In this document: positions 37,273 through 47,388 of the stretch, piece by piece
Numbering within the stretch: the first letter of the stretch is position 1
Layout: every line of letters begins with the position of its first letter
Origin: Planctomycetota bacterium
GTDB taxonomy: Bacteria > Planctomycetota > Phycisphaerae > UBA1845
NCBI GenBank assembly: GCA_024280855.1
Contig: JAJRPG010000096.1
Coordinates: 25,027-89,026 of the forward strand
Reading direction: 5' to 3'
Length of the DNA: 64,000 nt
The notes under the pieces: model-generated
Databases searched by the model: none
Told to the model about the DNA's origin: nothing
What the model saw: only the letters and a program-made list of their open reading frames with translations
Translations under genes and position numbers: made by a program

Positions 37273-37668
37273 TCAATTCAAATCAGCCGGGATATCAGAT
37301 AAGTCGCTCACGGCTACGATATACGCGCGAAGCGCCGCAGACTTTGCGATGCTTAATTTTGATTTTTGGGCCATGCGAGGGATGATTTCGTGCCATTTAT
37401 TCATGGAATAACGTTGAATCGGCTCGACGCTATGACATCGGGAACAATCGACAAGATACACTTCACGACCAGACTCTAAAAGTGCCATTGTGGTGTCTCT
37501 TTTTATGGCGATGTTATAAAATTGAGGGCCTACTGGTGGGGCCATCTGCTCAATGCTCATGCACCCCGCAAGCATTAACCCTATCCACAAGACCGCCACG
37601 AATTGTATTTTCTTTCGATTACGCATAGTTGATTTCGTGTATATTTCTAAGATGCGACGAAGCATCAT
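37273..37668 (-). CDS. monohaem c-type cytochrome-like lipoprotein
   Basis: Up to 131 residues. A lipobox (GLMLAGC) follows the hydrophobic stretch, so the protein is probably lipid-anchored in the envelope. One haem-binding CSRCH motif is followed by SVEPIQRYSMNKWHEIIPRMAQKSKL, as in the C-terminal half of dihaem cytochrome domains; the Met in MAQ is a candidate distal ligand. A G-rich ribosome site favours the ATG at 37665/37668, while the ATG at 37626 gives a shorter, more typical signal peptide. The substrate and redox partner are not evident. Confidence 0.78.
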   Translation of the reverse strand: MMLRRILEIYTKSTMRNRKKIQFVAVLWIGLMLAGCMSIEQMAPPVGPQFYNIAIKRDTTMALLESGREVYLVDCSRCHSVEPIQRYSMNKWHEIIPRMAQKSKLSIAKSAALRAYIVAVSDLSDIPADLN

Positions 37669-37695
37669 ATAGTCCCCCGCTGCCTAGACATCGAC

Positions 37696-38472
37696 TTATC
37701 CCTTCAACTCAAATCCGACCATGAGCCTCATTTGGAAATCAGGTTCGTCTTCCACATCGCTTACCTGGAATAGTGGCGTTAACGTCGCCCACCAAGATGG
37801 TGCACGGTAAGAAAAGTTTGGGCCTAGATAGACTACGGCTTTGCCGCGCATGCCGCGCCAATCCGGCATGGCTATTTCGTGTACGAGTTCGATACCAGCT
37901 AGGAAGCGAGGGGAAAATTGATAACTCACGCCCAAGGCCTGCTCAAACTTTCCGTTGTCTTCGCTATAGTCAGGCCCTTCCCACTCTGCCTCGAGCGTCA
38001 CGTTGTAAGCCGCGACAAATGGCCCCATGTTTTTTTGGACGATGACTTTACCTTCAAGCTCAAATAGCTCGTCACCAATTTTAACTTCGCCATACAACGC
38101 AATACCTAAAGGGTCCGTTGTGGGGTTTCTCAAACTTAGGATTCCCTCAATCGCAAAATCTCGCCAATCTCCACGATTCTTTCCTTTAGGCCGATTCTCC
38201 TCGTATCGCCAGTCGGAAAGATAAATTCCAAGTTGGAAATTATCCGTGACGCCGTACTCAATCTCGTAGCGGAAATCGAATCGGTCGTAATCTCGATTCG
38301 TCTCCTTGGCTGTTTTCCATGTGGCCCAATGCTCTAATTCCCAATGGCCTTTGGGTGATGTCGTGGCTTCGTAGACATAGGTGAATCGCCGCTCGCCCCC
38401 GTGAGCATGGCTAGCGAACATCACCTGGACGCAGCCTAGAATTACATAAGGGAGGACTTTTTTAATTATCAC
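37696..38472 (-). CDS. outer-membrane beta-barrel protein
   Basis: A protein of about 258 residues. I chose a GTG start at 38472 because GGAG is 9 nt upstream and a clean signal peptide follows (MIIKKVLPYVILGCVQ to SHAHG); a TTG at 38523 is the alternative. The mature part alternates short amphipathic strands rich in Trp, Tyr and Glu (FDFRYEIEYGVTDNFQLGIYL, FAIEGILSLRNPT, IALYGEVKIGDELFELEGKV) and ends with a strand in FQMRLMVGFELKG, the pattern of a transporter-like or lipid-type barrel. It heads an apparent operon with the cytochrome and the small lipoprotein. No specific substrate is evident. Confidence 0.75.
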   Translation of the reverse strand: MIIKKVLPYVILGCVQVMFASHAHGGERRFTYVYEATTSPKGHWELEHWATWKTAKETNRDYDRFDFRYEIEYGVTDNFQLGIYLSDWRYEENRPKGKNRGDWRDFAIEGILSLRNPTTDPLGIALYGEVKIGDELFELEGKVIVQKNMGPFVAAYNVTLEAEWEGPDYSEDNGKFEQALGVSYQFSPRFLAGIELVHEIAMPDWRGMRGKAVVYLGPNFSYRAPSWWATLTPLFQVSDVEDEPDFQMRLMVGFELKG

Positions 38473-38808
38473 CGTATCAATCTCCAAATCTTCCAATCGA
38501 ACCTTATTGAGACTTTGTCTCAATTGGCGGGATCATAATGGATAATTTTCGAGTGTCAAGTAGTTGATTTGGAGAAAAATATTCACAAGGCTGGAGCGAG
38601 GAAATCGTCACGTGGTGCATGGCGGCTTCATCGACCTTGAATAGTCGTGATGGCCGTTCTTCGTGTCACCGATTATGGCATGATGTAAGCACAGTCGCTC
38701 GGTGATGCGCAGGGTGAGGGCGACTCATGCTCGCAGTTCCGTCCTCGCCAGGGGCTGCGCACGAACAATACTATCTCGCTTGTTTTTTTGTTCCGATAGT
38801 GGAACTGG

Positions 38809-38828
38809 ATTCCCGCCTGCGCGGGAAT
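38809..38828. repeat. dRS3-like 20-bp palindrome
   Basis: ATTCCCGCC followed by TGCGCGGGAAT forms the ATTCCC-N8-GGGAAT palindrome of the dRS3/NIME-type repeats found in Neisseria and in many other bacteria. The flanks GGAACTGG and GACG also match the common form of this repeat. It lies 14 bp from the second hairpin repeat copy, giving a small composite repeat block. Confidence 0.8.
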
Positions 38829-38842
38829 GACGTGTTGCCAGC

Positions 38843-38894
38843 GCTCGTACTTCCATCCCCCACCCTTCGGGAGTACCTGAAGAATGGGGCATCC
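38843..38894. repeat. dispersed hairpin repeat, copy 2
   Basis: The second copy of the element at 36968-37018, in the same orientation, with CACCCTTCGGGAGTA followed by CCTGAAGAATGGGG. One C in the right arm is changed to T, which leaves a G-T pair in the stem. The copies share the upstream GCTCGT start as well, so the repeat unit is about 51 bp. Confidence 0.8.
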
Positions 38895-38959
38895 TACTCG
38901 CTTGACCATGCCACATGGATGGCACTTATTTCCATCGCCAAGAGTGGCTGTCCTTGGTT

Positions 38960-41065
38960 TTATTTGATAGCCATGCGAAATTCGGCGAAGTAGGTTCTTG
39001 GCACTTCCGCACTGTTAATGAAGGCTGTTGTCCCTTCTAAATGGTCTCTATCGAGGAGGTTTCGCACGCCCACCGAGAAAGATGCGGAATCGTCCCATAA
39101 CTGATGCTCCGCCCGTAGGTCGAGGCGAATGTATGGATCGATTTTTAACTGGCCAAAGGGGTTCACCGGGTCTGGTGAATTTACCGCGTCAACGTAATAC
39201 GCATGCGCTGACAGGTTTAATTTTTCATTGGCTTGATACCTTGCGCCAAGCGTAACTTTGTGCTTGGGCGGCGAGATGAAATCTCTTTCGGTGAAAGACC
39301 CCTTGGCATCCCAATTCAACTGCTGGTATGTGTAGTTAGCCAAGAATTCAAGCTTGGGCGTAGCAGACCATTTTGTTTCAAACTCCACGCCATATAGGGC
39401 GACGCTGCCACTGCGATTATCAAAATCAACCGATATCAGACTCTTGCCGCCAAACTGAGGTTTCAAGGTGGCTATTTCATCATAGTCATGCCAGAAAAAG
39501 TTTAAACTGGTTTGGAATTTATCCCTGATGATACCGCGATAGCCTACTTCATAGGCAATTAGTGTCGTAGGATCGAAATCCTGCTCGGCAGTAACTCGGG
39601 CCAATCCATTTAGTAGCGGCGTGTTTAGAAACCTGCCTGATGCTGTTCCCATGTAGAATGCGCGAGACACCGAAGTGTATAAGATAGAAGTGTCTGACAA
39701 TTGATAGGTCAAAGACGCACGAGCGCTTGGCTGATATCCACCGTATGAGTCATAGTCCAGACGTGCGCCCAACGTAAGTGACCACTTGGGGTCCAGGACA
39801 AGCTCTTCCTGAAGATAAGCGCCGAACAGTACGGCTGACACACGATTCTTGGTTAGGATAAAAGGATCAGAATTTGATCCATCAAAAAACTCCAATCGCG
39901 TGTCCAGCCTATAGGTCTGGGTTCTGGTGTCGCTTTTCTTGTCCAGGTGAGAGAGTAGTAATCCAAATTGTTGGTATCGATAGTCTGTTGATTTCACGCC
40001 TGACGAAGCGAAAAAGTCGTTGACGTATGCCGTAAATTCAAAATGTCGTTGGTCATCGATTCGATGAGACAAATTGGCCAACAAAAATGAAGCCTGCGAT
40101 CCTGGATTGCGACCATTAAAAAATCCTGCGCCTGGAGTTAAAGGATATAGACCATCTACTACCGAACTACCTGCGGAGAATGTCCAGGTGTCATCTGCGT
40201 CCTTTTTGTAGACACCGTGTATGCCAATTTTTCCTCCCTTTTGTTCGTCATCGAGTTTTCTTAGAAATGATCCACCTTTGCGGAAACCGTCACTGCCGTC
40301 GTATTCCATCGAGATGCGCATGCTCAAATCGCCATCAGTAAAGCCATAGCCGAAATGCTGCTTCACCGCCCCGCGCGAACCGCCCCTTGTTGTAAGGGTC
40401 CATCCTTGCTGATCTTTGGGTTGTTTTGTGATGATGTTGATGACGCCGTTGACTGCGTTGGCCCCCCAGGTCACGCCGCCTGGTCCGCGAATCACTTCTA
40501 TACGTTCTATGTCTTCAAGCTGAAATGGCCAACTCCCCCAAAGTGTTCCTCCGAAAAGCGAATCGAAAATTTGTCGTCCATCAACCAGGACAAGTACCTG
40601 ACTTGAAATAAATCCGTGAAAACCTCGTGTCGATACGGCGGAGTTTCCAAATGACAAGTCGGCGACATCTACGCCTGGGGCTAGGCGCAAGGCATCGGGG
40701 ACAGAGCGTGCGCCAGACAATCGAATATCTTTTGCCGTAATAATGCTCATAGCGAATGGCACGGTTGAGAGCTTTTGCTCGCGCCGCGATGCGGTGACGA
40801 CCATAGGAATGTCTAACTCCATGAGGGCCATCTCGTCCATCTCAGAATCTTCTTCCATATCTTCATCATCGAAGATAGCCAATTCGTCTTGAAGCTCGCT
40901 ATCATCTGGCGCATCCTGCGCTACGGCATGGGTAGTCATGCAAGAAGACGCAAACAGGAAAGCGGTCCATGCCAACAGTGCCACCATGTGTGACTGCGTC
41001 GTGGGTCTACTCCCCCCTTGATAGGCTTGGTAGCGTCGTGGCCATTGTGATATAATTGGAATCAT
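38960..41065 (-). CDS. TonB-dependent outer-membrane receptor
   Basis: A 701-residue receptor. The ATG at 41065 is supported by GGAGAAG just upstream and by an ATGA overlap with the preceding gene; a shorter form from 40987 would leave only the signal peptide (MVALLAWTAFLFASSCMTTHAVAQ). A TonB-box-like DIPMVVTASRRE is followed by the plug domain (VPDALRLAPGVDVADL, VLVLVDGRQIFDSLFGGTLWG, IERIEVIRGPGGVTWGANAVNGVINIITK) and a 22-strand-type barrel ending FAEFRMAIK. The plug resembles those of ferric-siderophore and vitamin receptors. Coupling to an ABC_sub_bind protein and a hybrid kinase suggests an imported signal or nutrient that is also sensed; the ligand is not evident. Confidence 0.92.
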   Translation of the reverse strand: MIPIISQWPRRYQAYQGGSRPTTQSHMVALLAWTAFLFASSCMTTHAVAQDAPDDSELQDELAIFDDEDMEEDSEMDEMALMELDIPMVVTASRREQKLSTVPFAMSIITAKDIRLSGARSVPDALRLAPGVDVADLSFGNSAVSTRGFHGFISSQVLVLVDGRQIFDSLFGGTLWGSWPFQLEDIERIEVIRGPGGVTWGANAVNGVINIITKQPKDQQGWTLTTRGGSRGAVKQHFGYGFTDGDLSMRISMEYDGSDGFRKGGSFLRKLDDEQKGGKIGIHGVYKKDADDTWTFSAGSSVVDGLYPLTPGAGFFNGRNPGSQASFLLANLSHRIDDQRHFEFTAYVNDFFASSGVKSTDYRYQQFGLLLSHLDKKSDTRTQTYRLDTRLEFFDGSNSDPFILTKNRVSAVLFGAYLQEELVLDPKWSLTLGARLDYDSYGGYQPSARASLTYQLSDTSILYTSVSRAFYMGTASGRFLNTPLLNGLARVTAEQDFDPTTLIAYEVGYRGIIRDKFQTSLNFFWHDYDEIATLKPQFGGKSLISVDFDNRSGSVALYGVEFETKWSATPKLEFLANYTYQQLNWDAKGSFTERDFISPPKHKVTLGARYQANEKLNLSAHAYYVDAVNSPDPVNPFGQLKIDPYIRLDLRAEHQLWDDSASFSVGVRNLLDRDHLEGTTAFINSAEVPRTYFAEFRMAIK

Positions 41066-42021
41066 TTTTCTTCTCCGTATCGTATCGTGTTCGGCGTAAT
41101 CGCCGACGATGGAATTCGTTTATCGATCATGGCTGAAGTATGCAGGTTTATGGCTGTGTCGATCGCATTGACGTACTGCATTTCTATATCGTTTGGTGCT
41201 TTGCCTCCCAAAATGTCTAGTGCCAGCCGTGCGGTCTGTTGCCCCAATCCACCCGGGTTTAAGAATTGCCCTGCAAACGCTCCGGCTTTTACGAAATTTT
41301 TCGAGAACGCCCAGACGGGTATTCGATTTCTAGCTCCCCACACCAATAAGGCACGAACGGTTGGTGAGTTATATACTTTAGTGTCCAAAATCATAAGCAC
41401 GCCATCACACTTTGCTTTTTCTACAGCAGCCAATGCCTCCACGAAGGTTTTTTTGGTGGTTTTAATTTCTACGGATTCGACACCTTGATTTCTGGCTTCG
41501 TCTCTCAGGGATTGCACCGTTCGCTGCGTTGCATCGCTGTGAAGAATGGCTATGCGGCGTATCGTGCTATCCGTATTTGTTAGCCAGCTGATACGTTGCT
41601 GGGGCGACGCATCTGAACTAATTCCTGTCATGCGATGTCGAAAGTTTCCGGGCTTGATGAAAGACGCATCTAACATATTCGGGACCATCGTGAATACGAC
41701 AGGCGTGTTTTTAATTCCAGCGAGTATATGCTTTGTACTCTTAGCACCGACGGTCACGATAAGCCTGGGGTTTTCCTGGCGAACGACATCCAACCATTTT
41801 GAGATCGTTTCGCGACTGGCCTTCTTGGGCAGGGTATATATTTTGCAATTAAAGCCATTTTTGTTCAGCATTCTTTGGCACGTGTCAGCCGCTTCCTTAT
41901 AAACGGATAAGGAACCTCTCACTATGGCAACTGGTTGCCCATTCGAAGGCTGGGCCTGCAAAACAGAAGGAAGTGCAAAGAGACTGACAAAAATCACGAA
42001 GGCCGTAAGTCTGAAAATCAT
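41062..42021 (-). CDS. ABC_sub_bind-family periplasmic binding protein
   Basis: A protein of about 319 residues from the ATG at 42021, which puts a signal peptide first (IFRLTAFVIFVSLFALPSVLQAQ). The mature part has the two-lobed fold of the ABC_sub_bind family (PF04392): IVTVGAKSTKHILAGIKNTPVVFTMV, ISWLTNTDSTIRRIAILHSD, CDGVLMILDTKVYNS and QTARLALDILGG. No ABC permease or ATPase is adjacent, so it may present its ligand to the neighbouring histidine kinase rather than to a transporter. It overlaps the TonB receptor gene by 4 nt. Confidence 0.85.
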   Translation of the reverse strand: MIFRLTAFVIFVSLFALPSVLQAQPSNGQPVAIVRGSLSVYKEAADTCQRMLNKNGFNCKIYTLPKKASRETISKWLDVVRQENPRLIVTVGAKSTKHILAGIKNTPVVFTMVPNMLDASFIKPGNFRHRMTGISSDASPQQRISWLTNTDSTIRRIAILHSDATQRTVQSLRDEARNQGVESVEIKTTKKTFVEALAAVEKAKCDGVLMILDTKVYNSPTVRALLVWGARNRIPVWAFSKNFVKAGAFAGQFLNPGGLGQQTARLALDILGGKAPNDIEMQYVNAIDTAINLHTSAMIDKRIPSSAITPNTIRYGEEK

Positions 42022-42400
42022 GCGGATTTGCGGCTTAATTCGTAGACGTACGCGCGGTGCAATTGATGGCCAATGATGAAGTTCAATGTCTACAAACGCT
42101 ACCACTACAAGTTCACCTTGCCCAACAGTATTCGCCTGACGCGTGGCTACTCAGCGCGAGGATGTTCGTGCGGGTTATATCGGTTAGTGAGGGCAAAGGG
42201 GAAAGTAACTCTTTACATGGTCGTCTCAAAATGTGTGGAAATGACAGACCAGCAACCTGATGATTATGGGACCTTAACACGACAAGATACCTATGGATTA
42301 GTAGCCGATCTATTCGTGAAGAGTTCTTGATAATAGTCCAATCTACGATGCGCAGGGTATTTGTGTGCGATGTAGATCGGTGTATGGGTACGCGCGTATT
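42022..42400. promoter_or_regulatory. divergent region between the binding-protein gene and the hybrid kinase gene
   Basis: About 380 nt between divergent genes. It must hold promoters for the ABC_sub_bind/TonB operon and for the kinase. I see no dyad or RNA element that I can defend. Short open frames on both strands lack ribosome sites. Confidence 0.4.
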
Positions 42401-45400
42401 ATGAGCGAAAGAATAAAAACGAATCTGCCGCATACGGGTAAACCGGCATCTGTGCTTTGGGGCATTCAGGGACGCTCGATTGCCTATTGTGTGGCACTGT
42501 TGATTGTCAGCGCGGCTTTGCTCTCCTCAGCTTTGATATATCGTTCTTATAATACTGCGCTGTCAACTGCACGGCAGGATGCACTTATTTACGTGGAAGC
42601 CATTGCTTACAACGCCGAAGCTAGTGTACTAGTCAACGATATCAACGCCATCGAGCATTTGGTGGCTGGTACTGCACGAAACAAATCTACTCATTCTGCC
42701 CAAATATGCGACCCTGCTGGAAAAGTATTGGCCCGGTTCATTCGTGAAACACCACACGACAGTAGTCAAAATTCAGGGCATACTACCCAAATACGACAAA
42801 CAATAATTGAAACGAGCCAGATCAAGGATGCCGGTGATGGACACTTTATGGTAAGTGCGCCTATTCATCGAAGCATAGAAAACCTCGATGCGGAGCTGAT
42901 GGGAGAGGAAACTCCAGAGGCGCAAAGTAATTATCTGGGTATGGTCACCATCAATTATAATACGGATAAATTATACGCCGAGTTACGTTGGCGTATCCAG
43001 GAAAGCATACTTATTTTGCTTCTCATTCTAGCGGCTGGTATTACGATTACAATTTATATGGCGCGGCGCATGTTGCGCCCTATTACAGACCTTGCCATTG
43101 CAGCTTGTGAAATTGAAAATGGCAACTTCGTACACCTAGCATCTGAAAATGCAGTAGGAGAAATCGGCGCTCTGGCAAGTACGTTCAATAGCATGGCTCG
43201 TTCGCTCGAAGAGTACACAGGGAATCTGGAGAAACAAGTTCAGCAGCGTACTATAGAACTGGACAATCGACGTAGACGATTAGAGATCGAAGTTAAAGAG
43301 CGCAGGCGCGCACAGGGCATTGAACAAGCGCGTAATAGCGTACTAGAGAAAATGGCATCTGGCGTCCCTTTGTCGGTGGCGATGTGCAAACTTATTCAAT
43401 CAATTGAGGCGATTCATCCGGAAATGAAATGTGCCATCATGATTGTTGATCCACACGAATCACGCTTGAATCATTGTGCGTCACCTTCGTTGTCTACCCA
43501 CTATTCTAATATTTTTTCTGGCATCCCTATCATAGAAGGCGCGGGTGGCTGCGGAACGGCAGCCAGTAGGGCCAGCCGCGTGATTGTCAGAGATGTTGCG
43601 CATGATTCATTATGGAATAAATTCTTACCGCTAGCCAATAAGCTAGGTATACGCGCCAGTTGGTCTGAGCCGATTATTTCAGGTGTGGGCCATGTGCTAG
43701 GTATCATAGAAATCTATTTCAACGAGCCTCGTATTCCAACTGAACAAGATGTTGCTACCTTACAGAGTGCAACGCAAGTGGCAGCTATAGCTATAGAACG
43801 TAATCTGGTGGACAATCTAAACCTCGCCCATACCCATCAGCAGGAAACGGTAGCGGCATTAGGTAGTATGGCTTTAACGAATAGTGGATTAGCAGAGCTT
43901 TTCGAGATGACAGTTCATAAAGTAGCTGAAACGCTACAAGTGCCCATGTGTAAAGTATTGGAGCTATCCGAAGATGGTGAACGGTTGCTGTTGCGTGCTG
44001 GTGTTGGGTGGCAGGATGGTATTGTGGGAAATGCCAGCGTATTGGTAGGTGAAAAATCGCAAGCTGGCTTTACCATGTTGCAACGCGAGCCAGTCATTGT
44101 AAAAGATTTGCCGAATGAAAATCGGTTTACCGGGCCTGCTCTATTGGAAAAACATGGCGTCATTTCTGGCATAAGTGTAATTATTTCCGGCACAAATGCT
44201 CCTTTCGGTGTACTCGGTGCTCATAGTGCAAAGCATCATCATTTTACTGAAGATGACATTAACTTTTTCAATGCAGTTGCCAACGTATTGGGTGAGGCTA
44301 TTGAACGTTTTCGGAATGAGAAAAATCTTCATGAGGCCCGCCAAATTGCAGAAGATAGCAATCACGCTAAAAGCGAATTCCTGGCTAACATGAGTCATGA
44401 AATTAGAACGCCCATGAATGGTATTATGGGCATGACGGAACTGGTTTTACAAACCGGCCTGACGGATGATCAATCTGAGAGCTTGCAGACTGTCATGTCG
44501 TGTGCAGATTCGCTTCTAAATATCGTTAATGATATTTTGGACTTTTCAAAAATCGAAGCCGGAAAACTTGATCTCGAAATACTTGAATTTGATCTGGGTG
44601 GTGTCATTGAAGATGTTGTTAAATTATTTAATGCTGAAGCCCAGCGAAAAGGGATTCAAATACGCTCACAGATGGACAGAAGCATGTTTCCGTCGATGCG
44701 CGGTGATGCGCATCGCCTTCGACAGATACTCATCAATCTGGTTGGTAACGCACTGAAATTTACGCAGCAAGGCGAAGTCAAAGTATCGGCGACTCTTAAA
44801 AACCAAACTGACGACCTTACCGAAATACTATTTGTGGTGAGCGATACAGGCGTTGGCATTGATGACGCGCACTTAAAGAAAATTTTTGATAGTTTCACTC
44901 AGGCGGATGGGGCTACGACTCGTAAATTCGGCGGGACTGGACTGGGCCTATCCATCTCCAAGCAATTAATTGAAATGATGGGTGGACAGATTTGCGTTGA
45001 AAGCAAGCCTGGCATGGGAAGCACTTTCTCTTTTTCAATCACACTACCCATAGTTAAAAAATTGGATCGTAATCCTGAAGCAGTAACTTCAGTACAAACA
45101 GTTGATGAATCTATACAAAAGCACACGGCTGCTACTAACGCAAAAATACTGTTGGTCGAAGATAACCTAGTAAATCGAAAAGTAGCTACTGGTTTGTTGA
45201 AGCGAGCAGGCCATGATGTTACCTGCGCCGAAAATGGTCTTGAAGCGCTGAACGCCTTAGAGAAAGATGTTTTTGATCTTGTTCTGATGGATATTCAAAT
45301 GCCGGTCATGGATGGAATGGAAGCCACGCGGCGCATTCGAACGCAACCGAAATATGAAAACTTGCCGATCATCGCAATGACGGCGCACGCCATGAAAGGT

Positions 45401-45523
45401 GATCGAGAGAAGTGCCTTAATGCTGGCATGAGTGATTACATCACCAAGCCAATTAAGGGCGAAATTCTTCGTGGCATGATCGACAAATGGGCTAAGCCAT
45501 TGCCTCTCAAAGTAGAAGAGTAA
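42401..45523 (+). CDS. hybrid sensor histidine kinase (HAMP, two GAF, HisKA, HATPase, REC)
   Basis: A protein of about 1040 residues starting at 42401 ([11 protein letters not shown]). Order: TM1 ([19 protein letters not shown]), a periplasmic domain of about 150 residues, TM2 ([19 protein letters not shown]), HAMP, a short coiled coil, two GAF domains (about 330-650), HisKA with phospho-acceptor His666 in [15 protein letters not shown], HATPase_c ([42 protein letters not shown]) and a receiver with phospho-acceptor Asp964 in [13 protein letters not shown]. All catalytic motifs are intact. It is divergent from the ABC_sub_bind/TonB operon, so it may sense that operon's ligand. The output partner (HPt or regulator) is not in the window. 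Confidence 0.94.
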   Translation: MSERIKTNLPHTGKPASVLWGIQGRSIAYCVALLIVSAALLSSALIYRSYNTALSTARQDALIYVEAIAYNAEASVLVNDINAIEHLVAGTARNKSTHSAQICDPAGKVLARFIRETPHDSSQNSGHTTQIRQTIIETSQIKDAGDGHFMVSAPIHRSIENLDAELMGEETPEAQSNYLGMVTINYNTDKLYAELRWRIQESILILLLILAAGITITIYMARRMLRPITDLAIAACEIENGNFVHLASENAVGEIGALASTFNSMARSLEEYTGNLEKQVQQRTIELDNRRRRLEIEVKERRRAQGIEQARNSVLEKMASGVPLSVAMCKLIQSIEAIHPEMKCAIMIVDPHESRLNHCASPSLSTHYSNIFSGIPIIEGAGGCGTAASRASRVIVRDVAHDSLWNKFLPLANKLGIRASWSEPIISGVGHVLGIIEIYFNEPRIPTEQDVATLQSATQVAAIAIERNLVDNLNLAHTHQQETVAALGSMALTNSGLAELFEMTVHKVAETLQVPMCKVLELSEDGERLLLRAGVGWQDGIVGNASVLVGEKSQAGFTMLQREPVIVKDLPNENRFTGPALLEKHGVISGISVIISGTNAPFGVLGAHSAKHHHFTEDDINFFNAVANVLGEAIERFRNEKNLHEARQIAEDSNHAKSEFLANMSHEIRTPMNGIMGMTELVLQTGLTDDQSESLQTVMSCADSLLNIVNDILDFSKIEAGKLDLEILEFDLGGVIEDVVKLFNAEAQRKGIQIRSQMDRSMFPSMRGDAHRLRQILINLVGNALKFTQQGEVKVSATLKNQTDDLTEILFVVSDTGVGIDDAHLKKIFDSFTQADGATTRKFGGTGLGLSISKQLIEMMGGQICVESKPGMGSTFSFSITLPIVKKLDRNPEAVTSVQTVDESIQKHTAATNAKILLVEDNLVNRKVATGLLKRAGHDVTCAENGLEALNALEKDVFDLVLMDIQMPVMDGMEATRRIRTQPKYENLPIIAMTAHAMKGDREKCLNAGMSDYITKPIKGEILRGMIDKWAKPLPLKVEE

Positions 45524-45529
45524 TTCCTC

Positions 45530-47265
45530 TCAATATCGCCAACTGGTCAGGTCTGCGCCCTTAGGGGCGGTCTTTTCTATGCGCTGAAGAATTTTGTCTA
45601 CATACATAAGATGATAGCGAAGTCTCGAAGTGGCGTTCGGGCGCTCGTGGTCTCCGTTCCAGCAATGTTCCGCGCGATCTCCATAATCGACTACGCCATC
45701 GTAATGGGGACTTTCAGAGCTTTTGAGAAAATCCTCCATGAGATACACCGCGTTGTTGAGATAGTAGTTGTCCATCGTGCCGCAGTAGAGGTGAATTTTT
45801 CCCTGGACTTTTGGGCCTAGCTTTTCCCAATCACGCTCAAGGATATATCGCAAGTCGAAATTCTCTTTCCAAAATTGGCTACGTCTTTGTCAATCTTGCC
45901 TGTGCTTTTATCCCACAAGCGTTTGGGGTAGCCGTCGTCTCCCACGGGACTGTAAACAGCCTCCCAAATATCCCACTGACTTCCCGACCGGGAATGCGTG
46001 CCCAACACCAATTCGAGTTGATTGATTTGCCCTAGCGTTGTGCTGACTTCGCCAAGATAATTTCGCTGCCCAGGTCTGGGTGTCTGCGACCACGGGCCTT
46101 TGTCGTAATAGGCATTCTCATCTTCGTAAATGTCTACGACTGTGTATGCACGAAAATCTATCGGGTCGGGGCAGGCGGCGAAGCATCCGTTGAAATCGTC
46201 CGGGTAAAAAATTTGCACGGCTAAGGCTTCCCATCCGCCGGTTGAACCTCCGTAGGTGAAGCGTGCCCAACCTTTTTCCAGACCGCGAAATTTCTTTTCT
46301 ATGTGCGGGACCAACTCGTGCATAATGGCATCGCCGTATGGGCCTAGGTTTTGAGAGTTTACGGCGTAGGAATCGTCGTAGTATTGGTTGGCGTGCTGAA
46401 TTTCTATGATGATAAACCTCGGCATGTCAGGACCGGTCCACTGCTTGTACATATCGTAGGCATGTTGTTGCACGATTTTGTTATAGCCTGGCATGTTGAA
46501 GCGGTCGCTGTGAACTGGTTTCAGGTTAGGGTCCGGCGGCGTTTCTCGGAAGCCACCAAACGTGTAGGGGAAATGGCCATGATTGATGATGAGAGGGTAG
46601 CGGGCTTCTGGATGCTCATCGAATCCCTCCGGGAGAAGTATAGCTGCGCCCAAGTGCATGGGACGGCCCCAGAATTTTGATAGTAACTCGCTCTTGATTT
46701 TTATGTGCTTAATGTATTTCGTGTCGTCTGGCGGCGCGATTGGCGGAATCACCTGGTCAAGCGTAATGTTGATTATTTCATCTTGTATAGGATCGAATTT
46801 TATTTTCTTTGGCATGCTATATAAATTTCCTGGCGAGCGATTCCAATGTTGACCCTCGCCTTGGTCCATGGGCAACTTGACAATATGGCCATCTGCCCGA
46901 TGGAAGGTTTCGTATTTGTGAAGCAGGGCTTGCACCCAATACTCACCTGGAGGAATATCTGACAAACTATTGCGCGGATAGCCTAGTATTTGATTATCAA
47001 ATACCACGGTCCGATTTGAGGATAAGCCATTGACGTCCATACCAAATATCTGCTGTGTGCGCACGCCATCTCGAATTTGAAAACGTGGTTCGGATTTATT
47101 GTTTGTTGATATCAGGAGTAACATGCGGCCATCTAATGGCGCGGATGATGCGGACGAGGGATATGACACTGCGATTTTGAGCTTGGATGGTGGTGCGCCA
47201 TAGGCAGTCATTTGAGCTAGTAAAATCACTAACGTCGCTGTCCATGTAGTAGCAGTTATTTTCAT
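45530..47265 (-). pseudogene. secreted esterase-like alpha/beta hydrolase, frameshifted near its 3' end
   Basis: From 47265 (AAGGAG 10 nt upstream) the frame encodes a signal peptide and a large esterase domain with the nucleophile motif TYGGSTGGWEALAVQ (GxSxG), preceded by AAILLPEGF and IIIEIQHANQYYDDSYAVNS. It reads well to VANF and then changes to nonsense ending at 45817. The other frame continues WKENFDLRYILERDWEKLGP and ends at 45530 with AEHCWNGDHERP, where the catalytic His may lie. One T lost from AATTTTTGG (plus strand 45871-45874) explains the shift. Either a real mutation or a homopolymer error in assembly is possible. Confidence 0.82.
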
Positions 47266-47388
47266 TGATCCGATTCTCCTTTGTACAATTTAACCTTTCG
47301 GCGTTGCGATTTCATTGCATTTCGACGCCTATTTACGATTTACCACCGCGCAAGCTGAAGCATGCGGCTCGCTTTTTAGCAATTATTA

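Larger units (their letters stand above)
38524..38959. other. intergenic stretch holding two kinds of repeats
   Basis: About 435 nt with no supportable gene. It carries a dRS3-like palindrome and the second copy of the hairpin repeat (listed separately). The open frames here spell the peptides VIPAQAGIQ and RHSRAGGNP, which are known artefacts of this widespread repeat. Confidence 0.7.

Noticed and set aside
38673..38925. Open frames with VIPAQAGIQ and RHSRAGGNP peptides
   Set aside because: These are translation artefacts of the dRS3-like palindrome found across many bacterial genomes.
42073..42330. An 85-residue plus-strand frame between the binding-protein and kinase genes
   Set aside because: No ribosome site, no homology that I recognise; it lies in the expected divergent promoter region.
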